Source: Clostridiales bacterium (GTDB lineage Bacteria; Bacillota; Clostridia; Lachnospirales; Lachnospiraceae). From it: a stretch of DNA of 32,351 nt. The translations under genes and the position numbers were made by a program. Below, piece by piece: positions 10,385 to 19,757 of the stretch. The notes beneath the pieces were generated by a model. The model was not told the DNA's origin and did no database searches. It was given only the letters and a program-made list of their open reading frames with translations. The stretch's first letter is position 1, and each line of letters begins with the position of its first letter. The DNA is taken from positions 1-32,351 of the forward strand of contig JAQXLR010000179.1 of the NCBI GenBank assembly GCA_029012225.1, given 5' to 3'.

Positions 10385-11188
10385 TTATGCTTCTTCCGCA
10401 AAACGACTATTCAAATCAAAGTTGTGCTGCATAGGTCCTAATCCCTTTCCTAAGTCGAGCATTGCCCCAAGCGCGCCTGAAATATACTCTTTTGCTCTCT
10501 GAACAGACGCATCCAACTCGTAACCCTTAGCAAGATTAGCAGTAATGGCAGAAGACAACGTACATCCTGTACCGTGTGTGTTGGGATTGTCAATCCGTTT
10601 GCCTTCAAACCAACGACACTCTCCCCTTGTATACAGCAAATCATTTGCATCATTCATGCTGTGACCTCCCTTAAGAAGTACTGCACAACCATAAGTTTCA
10701 CTGATTTGTTTTGCCGCCTTTATCATATTTTCTTTGTCGGAAATAGGCGTTCCGGACAGTATTTCCGCTTCGGGAATGTTCGGCGTAGCAAGAGTCGCAA
10801 GGGGCAATAGTTCCCTTGTCAATGTAGAGACCGCATCGTCCCTCATCAGCTTTGAACCACTGGTGGCTACCATAACGGGATCTACTACAATATTCCTTGC
10901 CTTATAAAACTTAAGTCTTTCGGCGATAACCTTAATCAGCTCTATTGAAGAAACCATACCAATTTTAACTGCATCGGGATATATATCCTCGAATACCGCA
11001 TCAATCTGCTGTTTTAGAAAATCCGGAGCAGACTCCGAAATTGCTCGAACGCCGGTCGTGTTTTGTGCCGTCAGTGCTGTAATTGCACTCATCGCATAAA
11101 CACCATTCATTGTCATTGTTTTCATATCTGCCTGAATGCCGGCGCCTCCGCAGGAATCACTGCCTGCGATTGATAATGCTGTTCTCAT
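10385..11188 (-). CDS. thiD: Hydroxymethylpyrimidine/phosphomethylpyrimidine kinase
   Basis: Start MRTALSIAGSDSCGGAGIQADMKT at 11188; DPVMVATSG, NTHGTGCTLSSAI motifs. Confidence 0.96.
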   Translation of the reverse strand: MRTALSIAGSDSCGGAGIQADMKTMTMNGVYAMSAITALTAQNTTGVRAISESAPDFLKQQIDAVFEDIYPDAVKIGMVSSIELIKVIAERLKFYKARNIVVDPVMVATSGSKLMRDDAVSTLTRELLPLATLATPNIPEAEILSGTPISDKENMIKAAKQISETYGCAVLLKGGHSMNDANDLLYTRGECRWFEGKRIDNPNTHGTGCTLSSAITANLAKGYELDASVQRAKEYISGALGAMLDLGKGLGPMQHNFDLNSRFAEEA

Positions 11189-11266
11189 TTCTTTTCTCCT
11201 TATTGATAATATTTGCATTATTTTTATATAGCGACAGAGAGTGGTGCCCCCGGCCTGCCGCTTTTT

Positions 11267-11923
11267 TCATTTACTTATACTGTTTACAAACGCATCAACA
11301 TCCGAAAAATCATCTATATAGAAGTCGGAAATTGCTCTCATCTCCTTCTGATTATCTTCATAAGCATCATATACTGCTGCCGCCACAAAACCATCCGCTT
11401 TCGCTGTTTTAAGAGCGTAACATGCATCCTCGAAAACAACCGTTTGTGTTTTGTCAGTGCCGAGATGTTCTAAGGCTGCGTGGTATATCCCCGGGTCTTC
11501 TTTGCTCTTTCCTACCTGTGCACAGGTAAAGATTTCTGAAAAGAACTTCCTCACTCCACACCGCTTAAGAGCTGCTTCTGCAAGATGTCTGTCCGTAGCC
11601 GTGGCAATGCACATCTTAACCCCATGATTGTGCAGCTTCGTCAGAAGCTCTTTTACACCGGGTTTTAACGGAACAATTTCGATGTAATAATTCTCCACCA
11701 TAGCATTCACATTCTTTATAATCTCCGTCACGGAAAGCGTAACCCCGTAATGCTCCCTGTAATACTCGGCGGACTGCTCGAGAGTGAATGCTTGAAAGGT
11801 TTCCCTCAAATTCTCCTTCGGCTCCATTCCAAGCGAGCGCAGATAATCCTCACCGATGGTATCCCAAACAGACATGGAATCAAGAAGCGTTCCATCTAAG
11901 TCAAATATTGCCCCTTGAATCAT
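11267..11923 (-). CDS. HAD-family phosphatase (beta-phosphoglucomutase-like) in the thiamine cluster
   Basis: 218 aa; AIFDLDGTLLDSMSVWD, TATDRH, KSKEDPGIY, VFEDACYALKTAKADGF HAD motifs; overlaps thiE. Confidence 0.88.
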   Translation of the reverse strand: MIQGAIFDLDGTLLDSMSVWDTIGEDYLRSLGMEPKENLRETFQAFTLEQSAEYYREHYGVTLSVTEIIKNVNAMVENYYIEIVPLKPGVKELLTKLHNHGVKMCIATATDRHLAEAALKRCGVRKFFSEIFTCAQVGKSKEDPGIYHAALEHLGTDKTQTVVFEDACYALKTAKADGFVAAAVYDAYEDNQKEMRAISDFYIDDFSDVDAFVNSISK

Positions 11924-12561
11924 ACGGATACCACCTGCTCTGTTAATTTCTTCAACTCTGCTGTTGCACTACGAATATCTTTTTCCGCAAAAATAGCGCT
12001 AATCACAGCGATACCGCATATACCACTTCCTTTGAGTTCCATCACATTGTGCTTACCGATTCCTCCGATTGCAATAACGGGAATATTCACAGCATCACAT
12101 ATGTTTTTGAGAGTCTCATGACTTACATCATCCGCATCTGCCTTGGAGCCAGTATGAAATACAGCTCCCACACCGAGATAATCTGCTCCACGCTGCTCAG
12201 CCAGTACTGCCTGTTCCACAGTTTGTGCAGATACCCCAAGGATTTTGCCTTCTCCAAGAATAACCCGCACATCTCCTGCTTCCATGTCACTCTGCCCAAC
12301 ATGAACTCCGTCTGCATCCATTTCACGAGCAATTCCCACATGATCATTGATAACAAAGGGTACATGGTAGCGACGACAAAGCTCTTTTATTTCAATGGCT
12401 TCTTTTAAGAAGCTGTCGTCATCCATCTCCTTTTCGCGAAGCTGAATAAAAGTAGCGCCGCCCTGCAATGCTTCCTCCACCTGCTCGTATCGTGTTTGTT
12501 TGCCCAACCATGCACGATCTGTTACGGCATACAGCAACAAATCTTTTTTATCGCACTTCAT
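11920..12561 (-). CDS. thiE: Thiamine-phosphate synthase
   Basis: 213 aa; QLREKEMDD, INDHVGIAREMDADGVHVGQSDM, YLGVGAVFHTGSKADA, VIAIGGIG. Confidence 0.96.
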   Translation of the reverse strand: MKCDKKDLLLYAVTDRAWLGKQTRYEQVEEALQGGATFIQLREKEMDDDSFLKEAIEIKELCRRYHVPFVINDHVGIAREMDADGVHVGQSDMEAGDVRVILGEGKILGVSAQTVEQAVLAEQRGADYLGVGAVFHTGSKADADDVSHETLKNICDAVNIPVIAIGGIGKHNVMELKGSGICGIAVISAIFAEKDIRSATAELKKLTEQVVSV

Positions 12562-13372
12562 ACTTTGCTCCTTTATTCAACGTCTCGGCATCCATATTAT
12601 AAATAGCATCCATAATGCGGTTGCGATATGTGGAGTTCCCTTCGCCTTGCTGCATATTCGTGTATCCGATTTCTCCTGCAAGTCCCATCAGACATACTGC
12701 GGCAGCGACTGCTTCTGTTTTGTTCTCCGGATTGGCTATCGCATAGGCAGTGGCAATTCCTGAAAGCTGACAACCGGTGCCCGTAATTTTGCTCATCTCA
12801 GGACGACCATTACGAATGATATAGCATTTTTCTGCATCAGCAACAAGGTCAATCGCACCGGTAATTGCTGCAATCGCACCGGTTTTCTCTGCAAAATCTT
12901 TTGCAAACGCAACCATAGGCTCCAGATTCTCTTCTGTCACGATATCCGCTGCGTCGGCGTCCACACCTTTGGTGGTTCCGCTTCCAAGTGCAAGCGTTTT
13001 TATTTCAGAAATATTACCACGGATTACATCAAACTTAATTTTCTCAATTAACGCAATAGCGGTATTGGTTCTAAGTGCACTGGCACCGGCTCCAACCGGA
13101 TCAAGCAGAACAATGTGTCTGAGTTCATTGGCTTTTGCCCCTGCAACAAACATACTCTCGATACTTCTTTTATTCAGTGTTCCGATGTTGATGTTCAATC
13201 CGCCACAGATAGTGGTGATATCTGCCACATCTTCGGGTTCATCCGACATAATGGGACTGCCGCCACAAGCGAGCAATGCGTTTGCCACATCATTGACAGT
13301 AACATAATTCGTAATATTATGTACTAATGGTGTGGACTTTCTTACGTTTTCAAGACAGTTTCCTAACATCAT
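12548..13372 (-). CDS. thiM: Hydroxyethylthiazole kinase
   Basis: Start MMLGNCLENVRKSTPLVHNITNYV near 13372; SDEPEDVADI, LDPVGAGAS, ITGTGCQLSG. Confidence 0.95.
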   Translation of the reverse strand: MMLGNCLENVRKSTPLVHNITNYVTVNDVANALLACGGSPIMSDEPEDVADITTICGGLNINIGTLNKRSIESMFVAGAKANELRHIVLLDPVGAGASALRTNTAIALIEKIKFDVIRGNISEIKTLALGSGTTKGVDADAADIVTEENLEPMVAFAKDFAEKTGAIAAITGAIDLVADAEKCYIIRNGRPEMSKITGTGCQLSGIATAYAIANPENKTEAVAAAVCLMGLAGEIGYTNMQQGEGNSTYRNRIMDAIYNMDAETLNKGAKYEVR

Positions 13373-13440
13373 TTCCCTCTTTCCGCCGAGTCTTGCCTGG
13401 CATAATAAGTTCAATTATTCAGCGGAAACCATTGGGCAAA

Positions 13441-13473
13441 TAAAAAAGGAAGCTACTGATTCCGGTATCTTCC
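13441..13473 (-). terminator. Terminator/attenuator downstream of the TPP aptamer
   Basis: Minus strand GGAAGATACCGGAATCAGTAGCTTCCTTTTTTA. Confidence 0.7.
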
Positions 13474-13495
13474 CAATAAATACTTTATGTTCAGG

Positions 13496-13582
13496 CGTCC
13501 CTACGTTGGCATTATCCAAATCAAGTTAATGGGTCGAAGGTCATACCTTCCTCTCAGCCTGTCATACAAGCTCCCCGCTGTT
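13496..13582 (-). ncRNA. TPP riboswitch (THI element) controlling thiM-thiE-HAD-thiD
   Basis: Minus strand CAGCGGGGAGCTTGTATGACAGGCTGAGAGGAAGG...TTCGACCCATTAACTTGATTTGGATAATGCCAACGTAGGGA contains all THI-box conserved blocks. Confidence 0.95.
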
Positions 13583-13777
13583 TAATTGTCACATACATTA
13601 TAGTGTAGTTTATTTAAAAACACAAGTGCATGTTATAAAAAATTTTTAAATAACAGAAGCAACTCTTTTCCTTCTCCCTGAATATAACGATGGTCAGATT
13701 TTTATTTATTCCACCTTGCAAGCGTGAAAAATTGAGGATGAAAAAAGCCTTAATTTGACCCATTTTCAGAGCATAAA

Positions 13778-13814
13778 GATGGGTAAGGTGCTTGTCCCTT
13801 ACCCATCGATTTTG
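13778..13814. terminator. Terminator-like hairpin downstream of the metallophosphoesterase-rubrerythrin gene
   Basis: GATGGGTAAG-gtgcttgtcc-CTTACCCATCGATTTT. Confidence 0.5.
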
Positions 13815-13880
13815 TGTATTATTGCCTTTCGCTTTTTGGTCACGCCGATTCGCTCCGTCGGCTCCGCACCCCTCTCTGCT

Positions 13881-15152
13881 CTAAGCCTCTGCCACAAATA
13901 CCTTATACTCCCTCTGGGGGCCTCCGCAGACAGGGCAGCGTTCTTTCTTGTTGATCTCCTCCTCCGTCATCACATATCCGCAAATCGGGCAAACATAAAT
14001 CTCCTGCCTTGCAAAGCCGTCCAGATTTACCGCCTCCTTTAGCAGCTTTGTATGAACCTTTTCTGCGGTAGCAGCACCCTCATATGCCTGCTTTGTCAAC
14101 GGCTTCTGCTGCTCCTTTGCATAAGCTGCCATCATTTTATAAAGCTTCTCATATTCAAACTGCTCCGTAGGGATAAAGCCTTCAATCGCCTCTTTAAAGG
14201 CCTTTGGTCTTTCCAAAACAGAATAAAAATTCCTCGCATGCCGATATTCCGAGTCTGCCAGTGCCTCAAAGAGATTCGCAATCCGGTCAAAGCCTCTCCT
14301 CTTTGCCCGATCCGCAAACATCAGATACTTCAGATGTGCCATCATCTCTCCTTTTACGGCGTCCTCCAGTCTTTCCTTTAGAATGCTGTCCTTCCCCTCT
14401 CTTGGATAACACCCCTCCTGCAAATCCTTAAACTCATACGCCAGTCTGCCGCTCTGTGTAAAAAAATGTACCATGTGGTGATTGATATCGCAAGCCCGGA
14501 TGCCCTCAGAGACATCCTCAATCATGGCCCCGCCGCCTCCCGTACAGATCAGAGGTATGCCATCCACCTCATCCACAAAGCAGGAATGTACATGACCGCA
14601 AAGCAGATATTTTACCTTCTCCTTCCACGGCTCGTATGCCTTTTTCAGACGTTTATATTCGTCTCGGGAAACCGAATTTTGGATAAAATGGTTTGGCACG
14701 GGAATATGGAAGGTAACTACCGCCTGCTTTACCTCCTCAAGTGCCAATACCTCGGATAACAGCAAAAGTCCTTCCTCCTCAAAGGTTCTCATCGCATTGT
14801 CCAGCACGATTACGGCGAACTGTTCTGTCAGAATGGCATAATTGTGCCTTCCGAAATAGTCCTCATAAGCCCCTGTATCATGATTTCCCCGAAGCACATA
14901 GACATCATTTTCTGCAATCACATTCGTAATTTCTATAATTTCATTGTAGTACTTTTTTGTTCCTGCAGGCACCAAATCCCCGATTACCAACGTAATATCA
15001 TCCTTCGCGCTCTCCTCCAACGCTCCCGCATACACCTTCATATTATATGTTCCCAATCCGTCGCAGCCGGGATCGCCGATGACACCAAAGGAATGCACAT
15101 TTTTTAAGCGGACAATCGCATCCGATATTTTTTGTATTTTATTTTTTCTCAT
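13881..15152 (-). CDS. Fusion protein: calcineurin-like metallophosphoesterase plus rubrerythrin (ferritin-like diiron plus rubredoxin-like domain)
   Basis: Start MRKNKIQKISDAIVRLKNVHSFGVIGDPG at 15152. MPE motifs VLRGNHDTG and CGHVHS; rubrerythrin-like EMMAHLKYLMFADRAKRRGF...EYRHARNFY...AEKVHTKLL; C-terminal CPICGY...CPVCGGPQREYKVF. Confidence 0.85.
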   Translation of the reverse strand: MRKNKIQKISDAIVRLKNVHSFGVIGDPGCDGLGTYNMKVYAGALEESAKDDITLVIGDLVPAGTKKYYNEIIEITNVIAENDVYVLRGNHDTGAYEDYFGRHNYAILTEQFAVIVLDNAMRTFEEEGLLLLSEVLALEEVKQAVVTFHIPVPNHFIQNSVSRDEYKRLKKAYEPWKEKVKYLLCGHVHSCFVDEVDGIPLICTGGGGAMIEDVSEGIRACDINHHMVHFFTQSGRLAYEFKDLQEGCYPREGKDSILKERLEDAVKGEMMAHLKYLMFADRAKRRGFDRIANLFEALADSEYRHARNFYSVLERPKAFKEAIEGFIPTEQFEYEKLYKMMAAYAKEQQKPLTKQAYEGAATAEKVHTKLLKEAVNLDGFARQEIYVCPICGYVMTEEEINKKERCPVCGGPQREYKVFVAEA

Positions 15153-15217
15153 CTTGTCTCCTTCTTGTTCTCTTCTGTGTAAGATAAGGTATATGATACA
15201 ATGTATTTTTCTTTTTT

Positions 15218-15690
15218 TCAATGAGATTTTGGCGAGACAGAGGATTCATGTGAGCTCTCTGCCACCGGATCCCTCATTTCAAAATCTCTTTTCCACTCCT
15301 TTGTTCCTTCTACCTTATGGACTGCAGAACGGTTTTTACACAAAAATCTCGTCAGTGCATAACAGTCTATCCAGATTTCATTGTTTCCCTCCTTTTGCGA
15401 CTCATCAAAAATCAGCTGCAAGCCAAAATGCAGATGCACCGAATCAATATTGTTGACATTTTCCTTCGCACTGTATCCCGTATGTCCCATGTATCCGATT
15501 ACCTCTCCCGCAATTACCGTATCTCCTATCTTTAGTTTTTCCTGATAGGGGTAGTTCTGCCGCAAATGCGCATAGTAATAGTATCGTTTTTTGTCAAAGC
15601 TTCGTATCCCGATTCGCCAGCCTCCGTACTGATTCCAGCCAAGCGCCTCCACATATCCCGACTCGGATGCGATGATCGGTGTACCAATGC
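15218..15690 (-). pseudogene. M23-family peptidase, N-terminally truncated at the prophage boundary
   Basis: Minus frame reads IRIGTPIIASESGYVEALGWNQYGGWRIGIRSFDKKRYYYYAHL...SVHLHFGLQLIFDESQKEGNNEIW. The HxH motif is present, but the upstream HxxxD motif and signal region are absent and the frame hits a stop near 15733. Confidence 0.7.
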
Positions 15691-15707
15691 GAATAAAATA
15701 TAGAAGA

Positions 15708-15737
15708 AACGCCTGCGGGGAAATCCCGCAGGCTTAT
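15708..15737 (-). terminator. Hairpin at the end of the prophage lysis cassette
   Basis: gcctgcggggaaatcccgcaggc perfect inverted repeat. Confidence 0.6.
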
Positions 15738-15783
15738 TTAATCCTATCATCCTCGCTGCTCCTACGCTGCACCGAATATGAAC

Positions 15784-16533
15784 TTATTTCAAATAATCTC
15801 TCGAGACGAATCCTGTGTACTTGCCATACGCCACATATAGCCAAGGCGTATTCCCAACCTTGGTGTAGTAGCCGTAGCAGCGCACCTTATTCCCCTTTGG
15901 AATCGTAAGGATGATATCCTTTTTCGTTCCTGCACCCGCCCGAAGATTCAGATTTGCGGTCGTGGTGTAGGATTTATTGCACGCAGCACTCTTTGACTTT
16001 GCCGCCTCTGTTTTATTCTTGGATGCGGTTACGTTCTTCGCTTTGATGTTCTGATCTACCTTTGTTGATTCAGTCCATGTTGCCATGAACTTATCCGGTG
16101 TGCCGTACTGCTGTCTAAGCTTGCTTGCAGTACTGCCCCAATCCGGCAACTGGAAGTGAGGCTTGTCCACAGGAGATTTCCATGCACCTCCCCATTCTAA
16201 GCCGATGGACTGACCGAGTTTTCCGACTTTTTCGAACAGTCCGCTTGCATTGTTATAGATGTCATCCGTCCACTGCCCGTCTCCATCAACATCTACTTTT
16301 AAATAGAAGTCAAAGGCTACGCCCCACTGATGCATGGAGCTGTATGTACTTCCCTTACAATTCGTTACAATAGAGCCGCCTGTTGTCCTCCCCTTTGCAT
16401 ATAAGGCATCCTGCTCGGCTACGGTGCGAACACACTCTGAAATGCCGATTGCAATACCATTCGCGGCGCAAAGCTCCTGCAGCTGCACAATCTTTTTCTG
16501 TAATTCCGGGTGTAACTGTTTGATATCTCTCAT
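15784..16533 (-). CDS. Phage endolysin: M15-type peptidase with C-terminal SH3-like domain
   Basis: 249 aa; ISECVRTVAEQDALYAKGRT, SSMHQWGVAFDFYL, PHFQLPDW; C-terminal SH3-like NLNLRAGAGTKKDIILTIPKGNKV. Confidence 0.88.
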   Translation of the reverse strand: MRDIKQLHPELQKKIVQLQELCAANGIAIGISECVRTVAEQDALYAKGRTTGGSIVTNCKGSTYSSMHQWGVAFDFYLKVDVDGDGQWTDDIYNNASGLFEKVGKLGQSIGLEWGGAWKSPVDKPHFQLPDWGSTASKLRQQYGTPDKFMATWTESTKVDQNIKAKNVTASKNKTEAAKSKSAACNKSYTTTANLNLRAGAGTKKDIILTIPKGNKVRCYGYYTKVGNTPWLYVAYGKYTGFVSRDYLK

Positions 16534-16559
16534 TCGTTTTCCTCCTACTCTTTATCCTG

Positions 16560-16817
16560 TTAGTTTGGCTCTGTATATGTAAGTGCCCTGTCGCTGTCGG
16601 CCATTCCCTTTGTCGTAGGGTCTGCTGTCACGCCTATGATTGCAAGCACAGCAAACGCCGCATTGACAACATCCAGAAGCTTATTTCCCAGCTCCCCCAT
16701 GTCAATGGTAAATCCAAATACCGCGGCTACCACCTGAACAAGCAAGAGAACCGCCGGGATAAATGCCACCCAAAATGCCTTGTTTTTGATTCTTACAGTC
16801 CAATTAATCTTTTTCAT
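16560..16817 (-). CDS. Phage holin, phi-LC3 family
   Basis: 85 aa; MKKINWTVRIKNKAFWVAFIPAVLLLVQ...DPTTKGMADSDRALTYTEPN. Confidence 0.9.
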   Translation of the reverse strand: MKKINWTVRIKNKAFWVAFIPAVLLLVQVVAAVFGFTIDMGELGNKLLDVVNAAFAVLAIIGVTADPTTKGMADSDRALTYTEPN

Positions 16818-17124
16818 CGTTCATACATCCTTTCTTTCTAATTGGTAATTTACATACATCCTCATACATCTTTGTAATCATCCCATTGCCGCCTAATGCC
16901 CGGTACGCTTTGTACATCTCAACAAAGTTGTCATAGGCGTATGCTGGGATATAGCCCAGTTTCACATACTTATCATGATATTCGATAAGCTGCACCCGAA
17001 GTAAAAGCATCGTACCCTTGCTATTTGCTCCCCGATCCTTTTTCTGCCCCTTTAAGACCCACACAATATATCCAAGCAGAACCGGAAGTGTAATTGTATA
17101 GGTTGTCATAAAAAGCTCATTCAA
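16804..17124 (-). CDS. Small phage membrane protein (holin-like accessory)
   Basis: 106 aa with one N-terminal TM segment; overlaps holin start; AGG-rich SD and ATG. Confidence 0.6.
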   Translation of the reverse strand: MNELFMTTYTITLPVLLGYIVWVLKGQKKDRGANSKGTMLLLRVQLIEYHDKYVKLGYIPAYAYDNFVEMYKAYRALGGNGMITKMYEDVCKLPIRKKGCMNDEKD

Positions 17125-18640
17125 CTTTACCAGCCCCTTTCAATATTTTTTCTAATTCTGATATCCTCCTTTCTTGTACTTGCACCAATTTGATGATATA
17201 TGGCACAAACTTGGAATAATCAATACCGATACGATTGATTTCTTCTATATCATCATCTTTACAGTTTACGTCTCCATTTACGCAGTTTGGAAAGATTTTT
17301 GCCACATCCTCCGCAATCAGTCCGGTACAGTTTTTCGGCGTATTTTCTCCTATGTAGTCATAATTCACAGGAATCAACTGCAGAATTTTTAACGCATCTT
17401 CCTCTGTAACATCACTTATATGGTCTTTTACCCTTCGTGAGGACGACTGATTAAAGGCACTGGCATAAATCGGTGCTCTTGCATCATTATTTCCATCGGA
17501 TACGTATAAAGCTCCGTTTGTTGCCAAAAACAAATTGCCCGCAATGTCATCCGTTAAAATTCTACAAAAACCAGTATTTCTGCCGTGAATGGCAATCCCC
17601 GTAATTCCTGATATACCTTTTACCGAGAAACATCCTGCTGCATTGGAATCTCCAAAGTAGGCATCATCTCCCACCTGATTCCATACACCATTTGCAAAGT
17701 TAATAGCTCCGTGTAATGAACCTCCATTCAAAGGCAAGTATGCTCTTATTATTTGCTGAATCTCTTCTTCCGTATAATACCTTTCATCATGGTTATGTGC
17801 TGATGGTGGATAAGTGGGCGGCTTATTGGTAATTGCGCCCCATGCGTGGGAATGAACATTGAATATATCTCTAAATGCAGACAAACTTTTCGCAACCCAA
17901 TTAAGAGCTGCAACAAGATCCGTCTTCACATCACTTGTCAAATCAGATAGATTTCCTATCCGACCGTTTGTGGAATCTATCTCATTTTGCAGATTTCCCG
18001 CCGCATCCTCTGATAACTGATTTTTCATCTCGTCAAACCAAGCCATAAAAGCCGCTTGCTCGCCCGCTCGGAAAGCTCCTAAATCTGCTTGTATCTGCCG
18101 ATAAATCGTCGTTGTGTCAAATTGGCTAATGGAAGACATCACTCCGCATCTTGTAGAATCGTATCTGGTATCTGTAATCCTCTGATTGGATACCGCAGTA
18201 GAATTTTTTGTAATAAATAAATCTGCAAGCCCAAGTTCCCAAATAGATTCCGTCCTTGTCAGTTTAGGCCTTACCGGACTTACTGCCGGTGTTCCCTGTA
18301 CAATGTAAAAATCGCAAATCCTCTCGCTGTCATTATCATTTAACCGCAGCACAACCGTATCAATGCGGTCATAAGCCGCACTAGAAGCCTGTACCGCAAG
18401 CGTCCGTTGTGCCTCCTCAAGCTTCATGCAGCCATTGCACATGGCAAATCCGGGAGAAATGATAATGTTCATTCCTGCACCTGCGCTTACTTGCATATTT
18501 GTTGATGGATTCGGTAATACTCCATCTGAAAACAGCTCCTTAAACAGCTTTCTCATTGGCGCAGACGAAATTGCCCGATCGTAAATCGGCGTTCCGTCCG
18601 GATCATATTCCACATGTGAATCAAGCGGATATCCTATCAT
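17117..18640 (-). CDS. Phage tail fibre / receptor-binding protein with C-terminal S74 intramolecular chaperone
   Basis: Start MIGYPLDSHVEYDPDGTPIYDRAISS at 18640 behind AGGAGG; C-terminal SSRRVKDHISDVTEEDALKILQLIPVNYDY...GLIAEDVAKIFP. Confidence 0.82.
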   Translation of the reverse strand: MIGYPLDSHVEYDPDGTPIYDRAISSAPMRKLFKELFSDGVLPNPSTNMQVSAGAGMNIIISPGFAMCNGCMKLEEAQRTLAVQASSAAYDRIDTVVLRLNDNDSERICDFYIVQGTPAVSPVRPKLTRTESIWELGLADLFITKNSTAVSNQRITDTRYDSTRCGVMSSISQFDTTTIYRQIQADLGAFRAGEQAAFMAWFDEMKNQLSEDAAGNLQNEIDSTNGRIGNLSDLTSDVKTDLVAALNWVAKSLSAFRDIFNVHSHAWGAITNKPPTYPPSAHNHDERYYTEEEIQQIIRAYLPLNGGSLHGAINFANGVWNQVGDDAYFGDSNAAGCFSVKGISGITGIAIHGRNTGFCRILTDDIAGNLFLATNGALYVSDGNNDARAPIYASAFNQSSSRRVKDHISDVTEEDALKILQLIPVNYDYIGENTPKNCTGLIAEDVAKIFPNCVNGDVNCKDDDIEEINRIGIDYSKFVPYIIKLVQVQERRISELEKILKGAGKVE

Positions 18641-18651
18641 AATAAAACCTC

Positions 18652-19743
18652 CTATTTCCCTAAAAGTATTGGTGTACCAAACTCCATTGTCATACTCCAT
18701 TTCCCGGATTTCATGACCTCATAGCATCCGATTAGCCTCGCTTGTACAGAAAGGCTCATCTCCGGTATTTCTATGCTGCATAAATCTCCAAGGTCAAAGT
18801 CTTTCATATACTCATAGCTCCCTTCCATTGCATCAAACTCCACATTCATACTTTTCATATGCTGGCTTATGGCATTACGAGCCTCATTCTCCAACACGAC
18901 AGAGAACTCTGCATCTGTGTAATCATTCTTGTTTAGACCAGACTGCTCATACAAAAAGGAATACTCCGTATCTGTCTCATCTAAAGAAAATACAGCTCTG
19001 GCCGTATATGTGCTTTTCTCATCATTGACTTGCTCATTTACTATAAGGCATGCATTTTTGTAATTCGTTTCGTCAAGCAGTATGTCAGGATTTTTTATGT
19101 TTCCATATTTGGTAGAGAATATAATGGGATTATTTCTATCCGCATTTCCCTCTGTGCGGTCAATCCCACTCCACACCTCAAATTGATTTGTGTTCTGAAT
19201 AAAATCATAAGCTACACGATACGACATACCGGACGGCTTTAAAATATCGTATACCTTCCACCCAAGATACTCTCCGTTTCGGTAATGTATAGAATATTTC
19301 CCACGGCTTTGCGAGCTTTTGGGTGTAATTTGAAGAAATGATTCTGCCGAACTTGTCTTTATTGTCCGAAAGTCATTAAAATATGCGTATGCGACATCCT
19401 CTGCACTGCCACTCTGATAGAGCCACGAAGGAGCATTTACGATATTCGATGTACCATTTTGATAGACAATATGCCTATCCAGCGTTTTTTCTAGGAAATA
19501 CCCGCTTAACTGCACACATCGGAATCTGTCTTTGTCAATATAGTTTATCTGTGTGACCTTTCCCATCTCAGGGCGATCCTTTGTGTATATGTATTTGATG
19601 TGTGGAGAGTACTGCTCCAATGGTATTTGCATGGAAAAGCTTCCTGATTCATGATATTTCCGATTCCATTGCAGATTCGTAAACCTAAGCAAGGATACAA
19701 TTTGATAATTCTTATCCAAAGCTATTATATTGAAGCCCTTCAT
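18652..19743 (-). CDS. Phage tail protein, siphovirus ReqiPepy6 Gp37-like family
   Basis: 363 aa; MKGFNIIALDKNYQIVSLLRFTNLQWNRKYHESGSFSMQIPLEQY; located between Dit and the fibre gene. Confidence 0.8.
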   Translation of the reverse strand: MKGFNIIALDKNYQIVSLLRFTNLQWNRKYHESGSFSMQIPLEQYSPHIKYIYTKDRPEMGKVTQINYIDKDRFRCVQLSGYFLEKTLDRHIVYQNGTSNIVNAPSWLYQSGSAEDVAYAYFNDFRTIKTSSAESFLQITPKSSQSRGKYSIHYRNGEYLGWKVYDILKPSGMSYRVAYDFIQNTNQFEVWSGIDRTEGNADRNNPIIFSTKYGNIKNPDILLDETNYKNACLIVNEQVNDEKSTYTARAVFSLDETDTEYSFLYEQSGLNKNDYTDAEFSVVLENEARNAISQHMKSMNVEFDAMEGSYEYMKDFDLGDLCSIEIPEMSLSVQARLIGCYEVMKSGKWSMTMEFGTPILLGK

Positions 19744-19757
19744 TTCGTCTTTCTCCC

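Noticed and set aside
17117-18640. Diversity-generating retroelement target in the tail fibre
   Set aside because: No reverse transcriptase, template repeat or variable-repeat pair is visible in the window.
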